The notes under the pieces were generated by a model. It ran no database searches, was not told the origin of the DNA, and saw only the letters and a list, made by a program, of their open reading frames with translations. Of a stretch of 43,987 nt of DNA, positions 35,388 to 43,950 are shown piece by piece. Positions within the stretch are counted from its first letter, which is position 1; each line of letters starts with the position of its first letter. The translations under genes and the position numbers were made by a program. Origin of the DNA: Acidobacteriota bacterium. GTDB taxonomy: Bacteria; Acidobacteriota; JAAYUB01. The DNA lies in contig JAAYUB010000006.1 in assembly GCA_012517875.1 (NCBI GenBank), forward strand, positions 1-43,987. Reading direction: 5' to 3'.

Positions 35388-37058
35388 ATGAACCAGTCCC
35401 TGTCGATGGAGATCACCTTTCCCGACGGCAAGCGCCTGAGCATCCGGAAGGGGTCCACCCTGCTGGACATCCTGCGCCGCTCGCGACTCCAGAGCGCCAT
35501 GCCGGTGGTGGCGGCCAAGATCAACAACCGCCTCACCAATCTCCGCCACAAGCTGCGCGTCGACTCGCGGGTGGAGTTCATCGACTGCGTTCACCCCGAG
35601 GGCTTCCGCGTCTACCAGAGCTCACTGGTGTACCTCCTCGGCATGGTGGTGGAGCGGCTCTTCCCCCGCGCCGAGATGAAGGTGGAGCACTCCCTGAGCA
35701 AGGGGCTCTACTGCGAGCTCATCAAGGACACCACCCTGACGAAGGACGAGTTGCGGCGCATCGAGGCCGAGATGCGCGACCTCATCGCGCAGGACCTGCG
35801 GCTGGACAAGGAGAAGACCTACCTCGACGAAGCCCGCCAGTTCTTCCGCGCCACCGGCCAGGAGGACAAGATCCGGCTCTTCCGCCACTCCAACCCCCAC
35901 ACCATCGACATCTACATCTGCAACGGCTACCAGAACTACTCCGACTGTCCGCTGGTGCCCAGCACGGGGCTGCTGAACCTCTTCAGCCTGGTCTTCTACC
36001 CGCCCGGCTTCATCCTGATCATGCCCGAACCGTACGCGGTGGAGGTGGGCGAGGCGGCGACCGTGCCCGAATTCATCTCGCAACCCAACCTGTTCCGCGT
36101 CTTCCAGGAGTATGGCCAGTGGCTCGACATTCTGGGCCTGGGGGAGGTGGGCGAGCTCAACGAGCGGGTGGTGGCCGGCGCCGCCCCGGAGATCATCCGG
36201 ATCAGCGAGGCGCTCCATGAGAAGAAGATCGCCCAGCTCGCCGACCAGGCGGTGGGCAGCCGGATCGTGCTCATCGCCGGGCCGTCGTCGTCGGGGAAGA
36301 CCACCTTCGCCAAGCGGCTGGCCGACCAGCTCCGGGTGGACGGCCTGCTGCCCGAGGTCATCTCGCTGGACGACTACTTCCTCGACCGCGAACAGACGCC
36401 CAAGGACAGCCACGGCCAATACGACTTCGAGAGCATCCGGGCGCTGAACATCGACTTGCTGCACGAGCACTTCGAGCGGCTTCTCGAGGGCCAGCCCGTC
36501 TCGATGCCCCGCTACAACTTCCACACCGGCCGCTCGGAGCCGGATCACCGGACCATCACGCCGTCGGCGACCACCATTCTGCTGTACGAGGGGATCCACG
36601 CCATCAACCCGGAGTTGATGCGCAACCTGCCCATGCACCAGATCAAGCGGATCTACGTCTCGCCCCTGACCGCGCTGAGCATGGACCACCACAACCGCAT
36701 CCCCACCACCGACGTCCGGATGCTGCGCCGGATCGTCCGCGACTACCTGTTCCGCGGCTACGACGCGCTGGTCACCCTGCAGCGCTGGCGCTCGGTGCGC
36801 CGCGGCGAGACCGCCTACATCTTCCCCTACCAAAAGGACGCCGACCTGTTCTTCAACTCGTCGCTGGTGTACGAGCTGGCGGTGCTGAAGCGCTGCGCCG
36901 AGCCGCTGCTGCTCCGCATCAGCACCGAGCACAGCGAGTACTCCGAGGCGCGGCGCCTGCTCAAGTTCCTGTCCTACTTCCAGGACATCCCGCCCGACTC
37001 GGTGCCCAACAACTCCATCCTGCGGGAGTTCATCGGCGCCAGCGCGTTCCGCTACTGA
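35388..37058 (+). CDS. TGS-domain/uridine kinase-like fusion protein
   Basis: 556 aa. An N-terminal TGS domain (1-65, ITFPDGKRLSIRKGSTLLDILR) is followed by a threonyl-tRNA-synthetase-like second additional domain (HSLSKGLYCEL near 101). The C-terminal half is a uridine kinase/phosphoribulokinase-type P-loop kinase with GPSSSGKTTF at 298-307, SLDDYFLDREQTP and LLYEGIHAINPEL. This domain order is known in many bacteria as a nucleoside kinase of uncertain substrate. ATG at 35388 is preceded by GGAGG at 35376-35380, only 14 bp after proS. A longer frame upstream is a shadow of proS. Confidence 0.9.
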   Translation: MNQSLSMEITFPDGKRLSIRKGSTLLDILRRSRLQSAMPVVAAKINNRLTNLRHKLRVDSRVEFIDCVHPEGFRVYQSSLVYLLGMVVERLFPRAEMKVEHSLSKGLYCELIKDTTLTKDELRRIEAEMRDLIAQDLRLDKEKTYLDEARQFFRATGQEDKIRLFRHSNPHTIDIYICNGYQNYSDCPLVPSTGLLNLFSLVFYPPGFILIMPEPYAVEVGEAATVPEFISQPNLFRVFQEYGQWLDILGLGEVGELNERVVAGAAPEIIRISEALHEKKIAQLADQAVGSRIVLIAGPSSSGKTTFAKRLADQLRVDGLLPEVISLDDYFLDREQTPKDSHGQYDFESIRALNIDLLHEHFERLLEGQPVSMPRYNFHTGRSEPDHRTITPSATTILLYEGIHAINPELMRNLPMHQIKRIYVSPLTALSMDHHNRIPTTDVRMLRRIVRDYLFRGYDALVTLQRWRSVRRGETAYIFPYQKDADLFFNSSLVYELAVLKRCAEPLLLRISTEHSEYSEARRLLKFLSYFQDIPPDSVPNNSILREFIGASAFRY

Positions 37059-37093
37059 CGCGGCGGCGGGCGGACGGCCCCCAGGAGCGCCCC

Positions 37094-37828
37094 GTGTCCA
37101 ACCGGCAGCACGAAACGCCCGAAGACGCCATGCGCCGCGTGACCGCGGAGATCGTGGGCCGCGCCGCCCGCTACGCCCGCCGCCGGGGCCTGGACGTCCG
37201 GATTTCCAAGACGTCGCGGGGCGCGGGCACGCCCGTCGTCGAGCTGGATCCGGCCACACCGGCCGGTAAGGCGCGCCTGGCCGAGTATCTCGCCCGGCCG
37301 GCCCGCCACTACACCCTCGCGGGGCTCGGCGCGCCCGAAGACCCCAACGCCGTGAACTGGCGGAAGGTGAACCTGCCCGCGCCGCGCCGCACCCTGCTCA
37401 CGGTGATGGTGGGAATCTCGTTCCTGCTCAAGGGGACGCCGTTCAAGAACCGGTGGTACCGCTGGATGGGCGTCCACGTGGGCCGCAACGTGGAGGTCAT
37501 GCAGATGGTCTGGCTGGACCATTTCCGCCCCGAGCTCGTCTTCATCGGCGACAACACCCTGGTGGGCGCCTTCAGCCAGTTCACCGTGCACGCCTACGAG
37601 GGGCGCGGCCGGTTCCGCTTCGGGCTGGTCGAGGTGGGCCGCAACTGCACCATCGGCGCCGGCGCCGGTCTCGGCATGATCAAGGTGGAGGACGACGTTC
37701 GCATCCTGCCGGGCACGGTGGTCTCGCCCTACTACCCCCGCATCAAGGCGGGCACGGTGGTCGGCTACGACCCGCCGCCGAAATCGGCACCTGTCACGCA
37801 GGAGCAGCCCGAAACCGTTGATAGTTGA
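37094..37828 (+). CDS. Left-handed beta-helix acyltransferase-like protein
   Basis: 244 aa. Residues 110-225 contain hexapeptide-type turns (VHVGRNVEVMQ, VFIGDNTLVG, VEVGRNCTIGAGAGLGMIKVEDDVRILPGTVV, IKAGTVVGY) typical of trimeric beta-helix O-acetyl/acyltransferases. The first 95 residues are basic and unlike the usual family. FLLKGTPFKNRWYRWMG just before the helix resembles the entry segment of sugar O-acetyltransferases. GTG at 37094 follows AGGAG by 6 bp. It is the last gene of the proS run; the acceptor is unknown, perhaps an envelope sugar. It ends where the repeat-rich region begins. Confidence 0.75.
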   Translation: MSNRQHETPEDAMRRVTAEIVGRAARYARRRGLDVRISKTSRGAGTPVVELDPATPAGKARLAEYLARPARHYTLAGLGAPEDPNAVNWRKVNLPAPRRTLLTVMVGISFLLKGTPFKNRWYRWMGVHVGRNVEVMQMVWLDHFRPELVFIGDNTLVGAFSQFTVHAYEGRGRFRFGLVEVGRNCTIGAGAGLGMIKVEDDVRILPGTVVSPYYPRIKAGTVVGYDPPPKSAPVTQEQPETVDS

Positions 37829-37839
37829 GGGTTCGTGCC

Positions 37840-37913
37840 CGTAATCGTAATCGTAATTCGTAATCGTGATCGTAATTCGTAATCGAGGCTCGAGACTCGA
37901 GGCTCGAGGCTCG
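37840..37913. repeat. Simple tandem repeats, CGTAAT(T) and AGGCTCGAG units
   Basis: From 37840 CGTAATCGTAAT-type 6-7 mers run to about 37885, followed by AGGCTCGAG-type 9-mers to 37913. They begin 11 bp after the acyltransferase stop and look non-coding. Confidence 0.75.
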
Positions 37914-37925
37914 TTCCCGTAATGC

Positions 37926-37981
<56 letters not shown>

Positions 37982-37986
37982 GGCCG

Positions 37987-38208
37987 CTTCGCGCGGAGCG
38001 CTCTGGATAGCACGAAGTGCTTTGGAGTGCGGCGGCTCGACGCCGCTTTGGATTTCGGAACGGTTTGTCGATTTGGGACGGCTGCAAAATCCAAAGACGC
38101 GTCCCGCGCCGATCCAAAGCGCAGTCCAGCCTGCGCACTCCACGGCGCTTCGCGCTATCCAAAGACGCGTCCCGCGCCAATCCAGAGCGCAGCCGCCGAC
38201 GGCGATGG
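37987..38208. repeat. Dispersed palindromic repeat element, copy A
   Basis: About 220 bp that starts CTTCGCGC, contains the hairpin GCGGCGGCTCGACGCCGC, and ends GCAGCCGCCGACGGCGATGG. Its second half includes an inverted partial copy of its first half (GCACTCCACGGCGCTTCGCG). It is clearly related to copy B at 39601. Open frames across it are low-complexity artefacts. Confidence 0.75.
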
Positions 38209-38645
38209 AATGGTGTCGCGGGCTCCACGGGCCTTGCGGGGAGGGCTTTCCCGCCGCTCGCTCCCGCTCGCGGTACCTCCCGCGTGCCCGCCGCTCGATG
38301 GTGCCTGTCGACCCGGAGCGCGAGGCTCGTTCCCGCCATGCGGACTTCGGACTTCGGGCCGCCCGGATTCACCGCGGAGGACGCAGAGGGCACAACGGAT
38401 ATTTCAAACCACCAAACAGTGTCGTTCTTGATCTTGTGTTCACCAGTTCTCAGGTTCACAAGTTTGCAGATTGTTGAAGCCCAATCGGTTGAAATGTGAT
38501 CGTTGATGTTCTATGGTTGAGTATCTGAACGCGTAGCGGTGATCATGATCGGTGAGCTGGATATAGTCTGAATGAAAATAGTGATGAGTTCAGATCAGTC
38601 GAGGCACCCGTTTGAATCCGATTGAACACCATGAAGGAGACTGGT
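38209..38645. other. Gene-free stretch with dispersed-repeat fragments
   Basis: It holds GC-rich low-complexity DNA to 38340, two more GGACTTC units, then CACCGCGGAGGACGCAGAGG (38370-38389), which resembles a repeat scattered through many environmental bacterial genomes (from memory). After 38400 it turns AT-rich up to the next gene. No promoter stood out. Confidence 0.5.
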
Positions 38646-39425
38646 ATGTCTGTTGTCGACAAGATCATCTGGGGTTTGATCTTTCTCGCTGTTGCCGGTA
38701 TTCAGTTTGTTTCATCTCCGCACCAATCAACTCCGTTTAAAGTTAGAGGAGTTTTTATCGGCGGCGTGATTTTAACTGGTATCGCCTTCTGGATTTTTTT
38801 TACAGCGTGGCGGAATCGACAACATCTTGGAAAAGGACCTTGCGATCTCTGCGGTCGGAAGGCCCGCCCTCTCAAGGTGTACCGAGTGATAGACAAAGCT
38901 CCAGATGATTCCATCCACATTGTCTGCTGGATCTGCGAGTTGCAAAAATATCTCTTCATGCTTGTCTACGCAGCGCTCGTAGTAGGTCTTGGTTACGTTA
39001 TCGACGCGCTGAAAGTGTACTTTCCAAGCGGCCGCGAATCCATCATGTCGCCCGACCGGTACGATCCTTATATGACCGTCGGAATCATCGCTTGGCTGGT
39101 GGGCAGCATATCCCTGTACTTCCTGGTCAAATCCATGCTGCCTGCCGAAATTCTGAAACGAAGGGCTTCTGAATCAGAGATTAAACCGTATGACCCGGAA
39201 TCCGAAATCTTCGCCCGGTTGCAAGAGCTCAATGCAGAAATGATGGCTTGGACCCACGACGACGGCTTGCCCAAGCTGGAACAGCTAAATCTCGAAGCCC
39301 GAAAAATTGGTCGGGTCCTCCACCGCGAAGGAGGCAAGGAGCGCATGCTGGAGGTTTTCAGAGCGCTGGATCTGGGCCGCCCCATTGAGAGCGCTTGGGA
39401 TGGAATTGGGCAGTGGCGGGGGTAA
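38646..39425 (+). CDS. Orphan four-helix membrane protein with paired CxxC motifs
   Basis: 259 aa from MSVVDKII, chosen because AAGGAG lies 6-7 bp upstream; an earlier in-frame ATG sits on that site. Four hydrophobic helices lie at about 6-23, 35-54, 102-121 and 143-163. Between helices 2 and 3 is a zinc-ribbon-like segment with CDLC (C66, C69) and CWIC (C94, C97). The last 90 residues are charged and helical. Its base composition is visibly more AT-rich than that of all neighbouring genes. It is bracketed by two copies of a palindromic repeat, so it may be a recent arrival. The family is not recognised. Confidence 0.75.
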   Translation: MSVVDKIIWGLIFLAVAGIQFVSSPHQSTPFKVRGVFIGGVILTGIAFWIFFTAWRNRQHLGKGPCDLCGRKARPLKVYRVIDKAPDDSIHIVCWICELQKYLFMLVYAALVVGLGYVIDALKVYFPSGRESIMSPDRYDPYMTVGIIAWLVGSISLYFLVKSMLPAEILKRRASESEIKPYDPESEIFARLQELNAEMMAWTHDDGLPKLEQLNLEARKIGRVLHREGGKERMLEVFRALDLGRPIESAWDGIGQWRG

Positions 39426-39600
39426 TCCGGCAGTACCACATGTGGTCACCGGGGTTGGCATCGCGATCATCGTCGCGGGGGTTTTGGAAAAATGCACCCA
39501 AACTCACCGGATCACATGAATTCGGTTAACACCTACTGAAACACAACCACTCTCGCTGGTGGCTGGATCCCGATCCTCGGACATTGGACGTCAGCCAACG
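39426..39600. other. Short gene-free stretch
   Basis: No gene, RNA or hairpin terminator was seen between the orphan membrane gene and repeat copy B. Confidence 0.4.
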
Positions 39601-39753
39601 CTTCGCGCAGAGCACTTTGGACAGCGCGCAGTGCTTTGGAGTGCAGCGGCTTGACGCCGCTTTGGATTCCGGACCGGTTTGTCGATTGGCGACGGTTGCA
39701 TAATCTTAAGACGCTACCGCGTCCATCCAAAGCGCAGCCGCCGACGGCGATGG
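39601..39753. repeat. Dispersed palindromic repeat element, copy B
   Basis: About 150 bp in the same orientation as copy A. Shared blocks include GTGCTTTGGAGTGC, TTGACGCCGCTTTGGATT, CGGTTTGTCGAT, and the end block GCGCAGCCGCCGACGGCGATGG. It lacks copy A's inverted duplication. With copy A it flanks the orphan membrane gene as a direct repeat. Confidence 0.75.
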
Positions 39754-39950
39754 TCCCATCACCCAGGTTCCATCAACGACACGAATGAACTCGTATCCAA
39801 ATAGCCAATTAAATATTAGCAATAATCAATGACCAATAATCCCACCAATCCGAAATGACCGATGACCATTGATCAATGAAAAATGATCGATGAACTCCGC
39901 CCTGCCCCGACTCACCGATTCACCCATTAACCCATTCACCGATTCACCGT
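39754..39950. repeat. AT-rich simple-sequence spacer before yicC
   Basis: Short words recur: ATGACC and GATCAATGA (39810-39890), then CACCGATTCACC/CCCATT units (39912-39949) up to the yicC stop. No gene or terminator was seen. Confidence 0.6.
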
Positions 39951-40829
39951 TTATTCGATATTCTGAATCTGCTCCCGGAGCTTTTCGATGTCGGCCTTGA
40001 GGTCGATGCCCAGGCGGCTGATCTCGATGAGATCGGTCTTCGACAGGATGGTGTTCGCCTCGCGGTTGAGCTCCTGCAGGATGAAGTCGAGCTTCTTGCC
40101 CGCCGGCCCGCCGGCGGCGAGCACATCGCGGAACTGCTGCAGGTGGGAGCGGAAGCGGTCCAGCTCCTCGGCGATGTCGGCGCGCTCCGCCTGATAGGCC
40201 GCCTCCTGGAGCAGCCGCGCCGGGTCCGGCTCCCCCGCCCCGGTCAGCAGCTCCCCCAGCCGCTTCTGCCAGCGCGCCAGACAGTGCTGCCGCACCGTCT
40301 CCTGGTGCGCGGCGATCGCTTCGATCCGGACGGTGACGGCGTCCAGGATCCCGGCCATCACTTCCCGCAGATTCGCCCCTTCCCGGGCGCGCATCGCCGC
40401 GAAGGCGGCCAGCACCTCGCGGAGCAATTCCAGCAGCCCGGCCTGGAATGCGGCGTCGGCCGTCGCCGACTCGGCGGACGCCTTGAGCACGCCGGGCAGG
40501 GTGAGTAAATCCCGCATCTGCAGGGTCAGCTTCAGCTCGTCGGCCAGCGGCGCGAGCTGCGCGTGGAACTGGCGGACGAGGTCGGTGTTGAGCGGCGGCG
40601 CGCCGCCGGCGGCCGGCTGCAGCTCCACCCAGACGTCCACCCGGCCGCGCTGCAGCGCCGCCTTGACGGTGTCGCGCACCGCCTGCTCCAGCTCCACGGA
40701 GGCCGCCGGGAACTTGAGAAAAATGTCCAGGTAGCGGTTGTTCACCGCCTTCATCTGGATCGACACAAGATAGCCGCCGATGGCCCGGGAGCCGCTGGCG
40801 AAACCGGTCATGGAATGGAGTGTGCCCAT
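39951..40829 (-). CDS. yicC: YicC/YloC-family endoribonuclease
   Basis: 292 aa, the family length. The N-terminus MGTLHSMTGFA and the VNNRYLDIFLKFP block mark the YicC N-terminal domain; the C-terminal DUF1732 part ends GKKLDFILQELNREANTILSKTDLIEIS. E. coli YicC and related proteins cut RNA and act on small RNA turnover. GAGGA precedes the ATG, and the gene starts 7 bp after the MsbA-like gene. Downstream lies only repetitive DNA. Confidence 0.94.
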   Translation of the reverse strand: MGTLHSMTGFASGSRAIGGYLVSIQMKAVNNRYLDIFLKFPAASVELEQAVRDTVKAALQRGRVDVWVELQPAAGGAPPLNTDLVRQFHAQLAPLADELKLTLQMRDLLTLPGVLKASAESATADAAFQAGLLELLREVLAAFAAMRAREGANLREVMAGILDAVTVRIEAIAAHQETVRQHCLARWQKRLGELLTGAGEPDPARLLQEAAYQAERADIAEELDRFRSHLQQFRDVLAAGGPAGKKLDFILQELNREANTILSKTDLIEISRLGIDLKADIEKLREQIQNIE

Positions 40830-40836
40830 CGCGTCC

Positions 40837-42636
40837 TCACGCTTCGTTGCGGAATTGGATGTCGTGCAGCTTCTTGTACACCGCGCCCAAGGCCAGCAGC
40901 TCGTCGTGGGTGCCCGTCTCCACGATGCGGCCGCGATCCAGCACGATGATCCGGCCGGCGTTGCGCACGGTGCTCAGCCGGTGGGCGATGACGAAGGTCG
41001 TCCGGTTCTGCATCAGGTTGGCCAGCGCCTGCTGGACCAGGCTCTCCGACTCGCTGTCCAGCGACGAGGTCGCCTCGTCGAGCACCAGCAGCGGCGCGTC
41101 GCGGAGCAACGCCCGGGCGATGGCCAGCCGCTGGCGCTCGCCCCCCGAGAGCCGCGCGCCACGCTCGCCGATGATCGTGTCATACCCCTGGGGCATCTTG
41201 ACGATGAAGTCGTGGGCCAGCGCCGCCCGCGCCGCCGCCTCGAGCCGGTCGGCGGACACGTCGCCGGAGCCGTAGCTGAGATTGTTGCGCACCGTGTCGT
41301 TGAAGAGGAAGGTCTCCTGGGTGACGATGGCGATCTGGCGGCGCAGCGAGTCGAGGCGGACGTCGCGCAGGTCGACGCCGTCGATCCGGATGGCCCCGCC
41401 GGTGGGATCGAAGAACCGCGGGATCAGGTTGGCCAGCGTGCTCTTGCCCGCCCCCGAGCTGCCGACGATGGCCAGCACCTCACCCCGGGGCACCCGCAGG
41501 TCGATCGCCTCGAGCACCGGCACCGGCTCATCGCCCGGCCGCTCGTAGTGGAACGACACGTGGTCGAAGACGATGTCGCGGCGCATGGGCGGCAGCTCCG
41601 CGGCGTCGGATCGCTCGGCGACCCGCTCGTCCTCCTCGAGCACCTCAAAGATGCGGTCCACCGAGGCGAACGTCTGCTGGAAGCCCAGGTGCATCCGCGA
41701 AATGCGACGCACCGGGTCGTAGAGCCGCACCAGCGAGGTCAGGAACACGGCGAACGCGCCTACGGTGAGCGCGCCGGCCTGGATTCGGAAGTGGGCATAC
41801 ACCAGGAAGGGGACGAAGATCAGGACGCCGATCAGCTCCATCAGCGGCGGGTTGATGGAGACGATCCGCCCCGCCTTCAGGTTGAAGCGGAGCAGCCCGT
41901 CGGTCATGCGGCGGAACCGCAACGACTCCCCGGCCTCCATGCCGAAGCCCTGCACCACCCGGTGGCCCGACATGGTCTCCTGGAGCATGTTGGTCATCTC
42001 GGCCATGTGCTCCTGGCTGTGCCAGCCGTAGCCCTTGATCCGCCGGCCGAGGAAGCTGGTGATCCCCGCCACCACCGGCCCCACCACGAGGGTGGCCCCG
42101 GCCAGGTACGGATCGATGTAGAACAGCAGCACGACGAACGCCACCATGGTGAGCACCTGGCGGGCGAAGTCGGCCAGCGAGCGCGAGACCGTCTCCTGGA
42201 TCTTGTCCACGTCGTTGACGATCCGGCTGGTGAGCTTGCCGGTGGAGTGGCGCGCGAAGAACAGGGTGGACTGCCGGACGATGTGATCGAACAGGTCATT
42301 GCGGACGTGCTGGATGATCTTCTGGCCCGTGTAGATCGTGGCGTAGTCGGCGAAGTAGAGACAGACGCACTTCAGGAAGGTCAGGATCAGGATGCCCAGG
42401 GCGACCTTCAGGTAGATGTCGGGCCCGCGGAGGTCGAACCAATCGTACAGGAACTGGAACTTGGCCGCCGCGCCGGAGAGCGCCGTGTGCTGCGCCAGCA
42501 CCGAGTTGAAGATGGGCTCGATGAGCATCATGATGAGCCCCTCGAGCGCGCTCACCAGGGCCAGCAGCACCAGCGACACCGCCAGTAGAGGGAGGTACGG
42601 CTTGAGGTAGACCATCAGTTTGCGCAGTTCGTTCAT
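40837..42636 (-). CDS. MsbA-like ABC exporter (lipid A/lipid flippase type)
   Basis: 599 aa half-transporter. Six transmembrane helices fill residues 1-320. The nucleotide-binding domain holds GSSGAGKST (Walker A), a Q loop (IVTQETFLF), LSGGERQRLAIARAL (signature and lead-in), LLVLDEATSSLD (Walker B) and the H loop IAHRLSTV. It resembles MsbA, which flips lipid A across the inner membrane in Gram-negative cells, but multidrug export cannot be excluded. ATG at 42636 has GGAGAAG 10 bp upstream. It is transcribed with yicC from its own predicted promoter. Confidence 0.9.
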   Translation of the reverse strand: MNELRKLMVYLKPYLPLLAVSLVLLALVSALEGLIMMLIEPIFNSVLAQHTALSGAAAKFQFLYDWFDLRGPDIYLKVALGILILTFLKCVCLYFADYATIYTGQKIIQHVRNDLFDHIVRQSTLFFARHSTGKLTSRIVNDVDKIQETVSRSLADFARQVLTMVAFVVLLFYIDPYLAGATLVVGPVVAGITSFLGRRIKGYGWHSQEHMAEMTNMLQETMSGHRVVQGFGMEAGESLRFRRMTDGLLRFNLKAGRIVSINPPLMELIGVLIFVPFLVYAHFRIQAGALTVGAFAVFLTSLVRLYDPVRRISRMHLGFQQTFASVDRIFEVLEEDERVAERSDAAELPPMRRDIVFDHVSFHYERPGDEPVPVLEAIDLRVPRGEVLAIVGSSGAGKSTLANLIPRFFDPTGGAIRIDGVDLRDVRLDSLRRQIAIVTQETFLFNDTVRNNLSYGSGDVSADRLEAAARAALAHDFIVKMPQGYDTIIGERGARLSGGERQRLAIARALLRDAPLLVLDEATSSLDSESESLVQQALANLMQNRTTFVIAHRLSTVRNAGRIIVLDRGRIVETGTHDELLALGAVYKKLHDIQFRNEA

Positions 42637-42668
42637 GTCCGGGCGGCTTCTCCGGGCGGAAGTGACTC

Positions 42669-42697
42669 ATCGTAGTACGGTCGGGCGGGAAAGTCAA
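42669..42697 (-). promoter_or_regulatory. Predicted promoter of the MsbA-like gene and yicC
   Basis: On the minus strand: TTGACT (42697-42692), 17 bp, TACGAT (42674-42669), 33 bp upstream of the ATG at 42636. Confidence 0.6.
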
Positions 42698-42723
42698 AGG
42701 CGGTTGAGATTTCGGACGGGCGG

Positions 42724-43749
42724 TCAGCGGGGATCCGCCTCGGCCGGCGCCACCGTGAGCACCGCCGCTCCGTGCCGCAGCCGGCTGTGCTTCAGGTCGG
42801 CCAACGCCTCGTTGGCCGCCGCCAGGGGGAACGTCTGCACGTCGGTGTGAATGGGCACCACCGGCGCCAGGGCCATCAGCTCCTCCGCGTCGGCTCGCGT
42901 GCTGGCGGTGACGGAGCAGAGCGTCTTTTCGAAGTAGAGGTGGCGGGCGTAGTCCAGCGGCGGGGTGTCGCTCATCCAGATGCCCGCCAGGGCGAGCGTG
43001 CCGCCCCGGTCCAGGTGCTCCAGCGCGCGCGGGACAATCTCGCCGGCCGGGGCGAACACGATCCCGCCGGTCAGGGGTTCGGGCGGCGCCTCCGTGGCGG
43101 CGCCCACCCACTCCGCGCCCTGCCGGCGGGCCAGCTCGCGGTGCGCCTCGGAGCGGGTGAAGACGTACACCCGGCAGCGCCAGTGGCGGGCGATCTGAAT
43201 GGCGACGTGGGCCGACGCGCCGAAGCCGAACAGTCCCAGCGCCTCGCCGGGGCGGACGCGCGACAGGCGAAGCGCCCGGTAGCCGATGATCCCGGCGCAC
43301 AGGAGCGGCGCCGCCTGGGTGTCGGACACCCCCGGCGGCAGCGGACAGGCGAACGCCTCGGCCGCCACGGCGTAGTCGGCGTAACCGCCGTCCCGGTGGA
43401 ATCCGGTGAACACCGCGTCGGGGCAGAGGTTCTCGCGCCCGGCCTCACAGAATCGGCAGGCACCGCAGGTTCTACCCAGCCACGGCACCCCGACTCGGTC
43501 GCCGGGTCGGAACCGCAGCGCTCCCGGCCCGACGGCGTCAACGACGCCGACGATCTGGTGGCCGGTCGTGATCGGTCGGATCGGGAGCGCCAGGTCCCCT
43601 TCGGCCTCGTGGAGGTCGGTGTGGCAGACGCCGCAGGCGGCGACGCGGATCCGGATCTCGCCCGGGCCCGGTTTCGGCATGGGGACATCCTCCAGCCGCA
43701 GGGGCCGCTCCTCGATGGGGGCTGATTCGTGAAGCCGCATGGCGCGCAC
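42724..43749 (-). CDS. Zinc-dependent alcohol dehydrogenase
   Basis: 341 aa medium-chain dehydrogenase. Catalytic zinc ligands are C42 (GVCHTDLH), H64 (GHQIVG) and a Cys in PLLCAGIIGY. The structural zinc cysteines are C95, C98, C101 and C109 (CGACRFCEAGRENLC). The cofactor motif GLFGFGASAHVA follows the GxGxxG-type pattern, with the first Gly pair altered. It belongs with AdhP/AdhA-like alcohol dehydrogenases; the substrate is uncertain. GTG at 43749 is 6 bp from GGAGGTGA, better placed than the ATG at 43740. It is a single gene upstream of msbA and next to the IS110 end. Confidence 0.92.
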   Translation of the reverse strand: MRAMRLHESAPIEERPLRLEDVPMPKPGPGEIRIRVAACGVCHTDLHEAEGDLALPIRPITTGHQIVGVVDAVGPGALRFRPGDRVGVPWLGRTCGACRFCEAGRENLCPDAVFTGFHRDGGYADYAVAAEAFACPLPPGVSDTQAAPLLCAGIIGYRALRLSRVRPGEALGLFGFGASAHVAIQIARHWRCRVYVFTRSEAHRELARRQGAEWVGAATEAPPEPLTGGIVFAPAGEIVPRALEHLDRGGTLALAGIWMSDTPPLDYARHLYFEKTLCSVTASTRADAEELMALAPVVPIHTDVQTFPLAAANEALADLKHSRLRHGAAVLTVAPAEADPR

Positions 43750-43864
43750 GGGTCACCTCCGAAGCTGGCACAACCGAAGCTTGTGGCCATTGTAGTGCGG
43801 CTGTCGTCGCACTGCAAGGTTCGGGGTTCGGAGACCGTTCCCATTCGTTGATGTGATGAGAAGA

Positions 43865-43945
43865 GCGCTCCTTTTAGCGCCACCGAGACACGAGATATAA
43901 TCTCGTGGGTGATTGCTCCCGGGGTCGCGGCGCCAAAAGGAGCGC
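43865..43945 (+). promoter_or_regulatory. Long inverted repeat enclosing a hairpin, overlapping the transposase ribosome site
   Basis: The arms GCGCTCCTTTTAGCGCC and GGCGCCAAAAGGAGCGC pair at 16 of 17 positions. The right arm contains the AGGAG ribosome site, 8 bp before the transposase ATG, so folding would block translation. Inside sits the 8 bp hairpin CACGAGAT-ATA-ATCTCGTG. Confidence 0.6.
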
Positions 43946-43950
43946 ACACG

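Noticed and set aside
33762-37058. 1098-codon frame spanning proS and the kinase gene
   Set aside because: The first half is the out-of-frame shadow of proS. Only the part from 35388 is a real protein with its own ribosome site.
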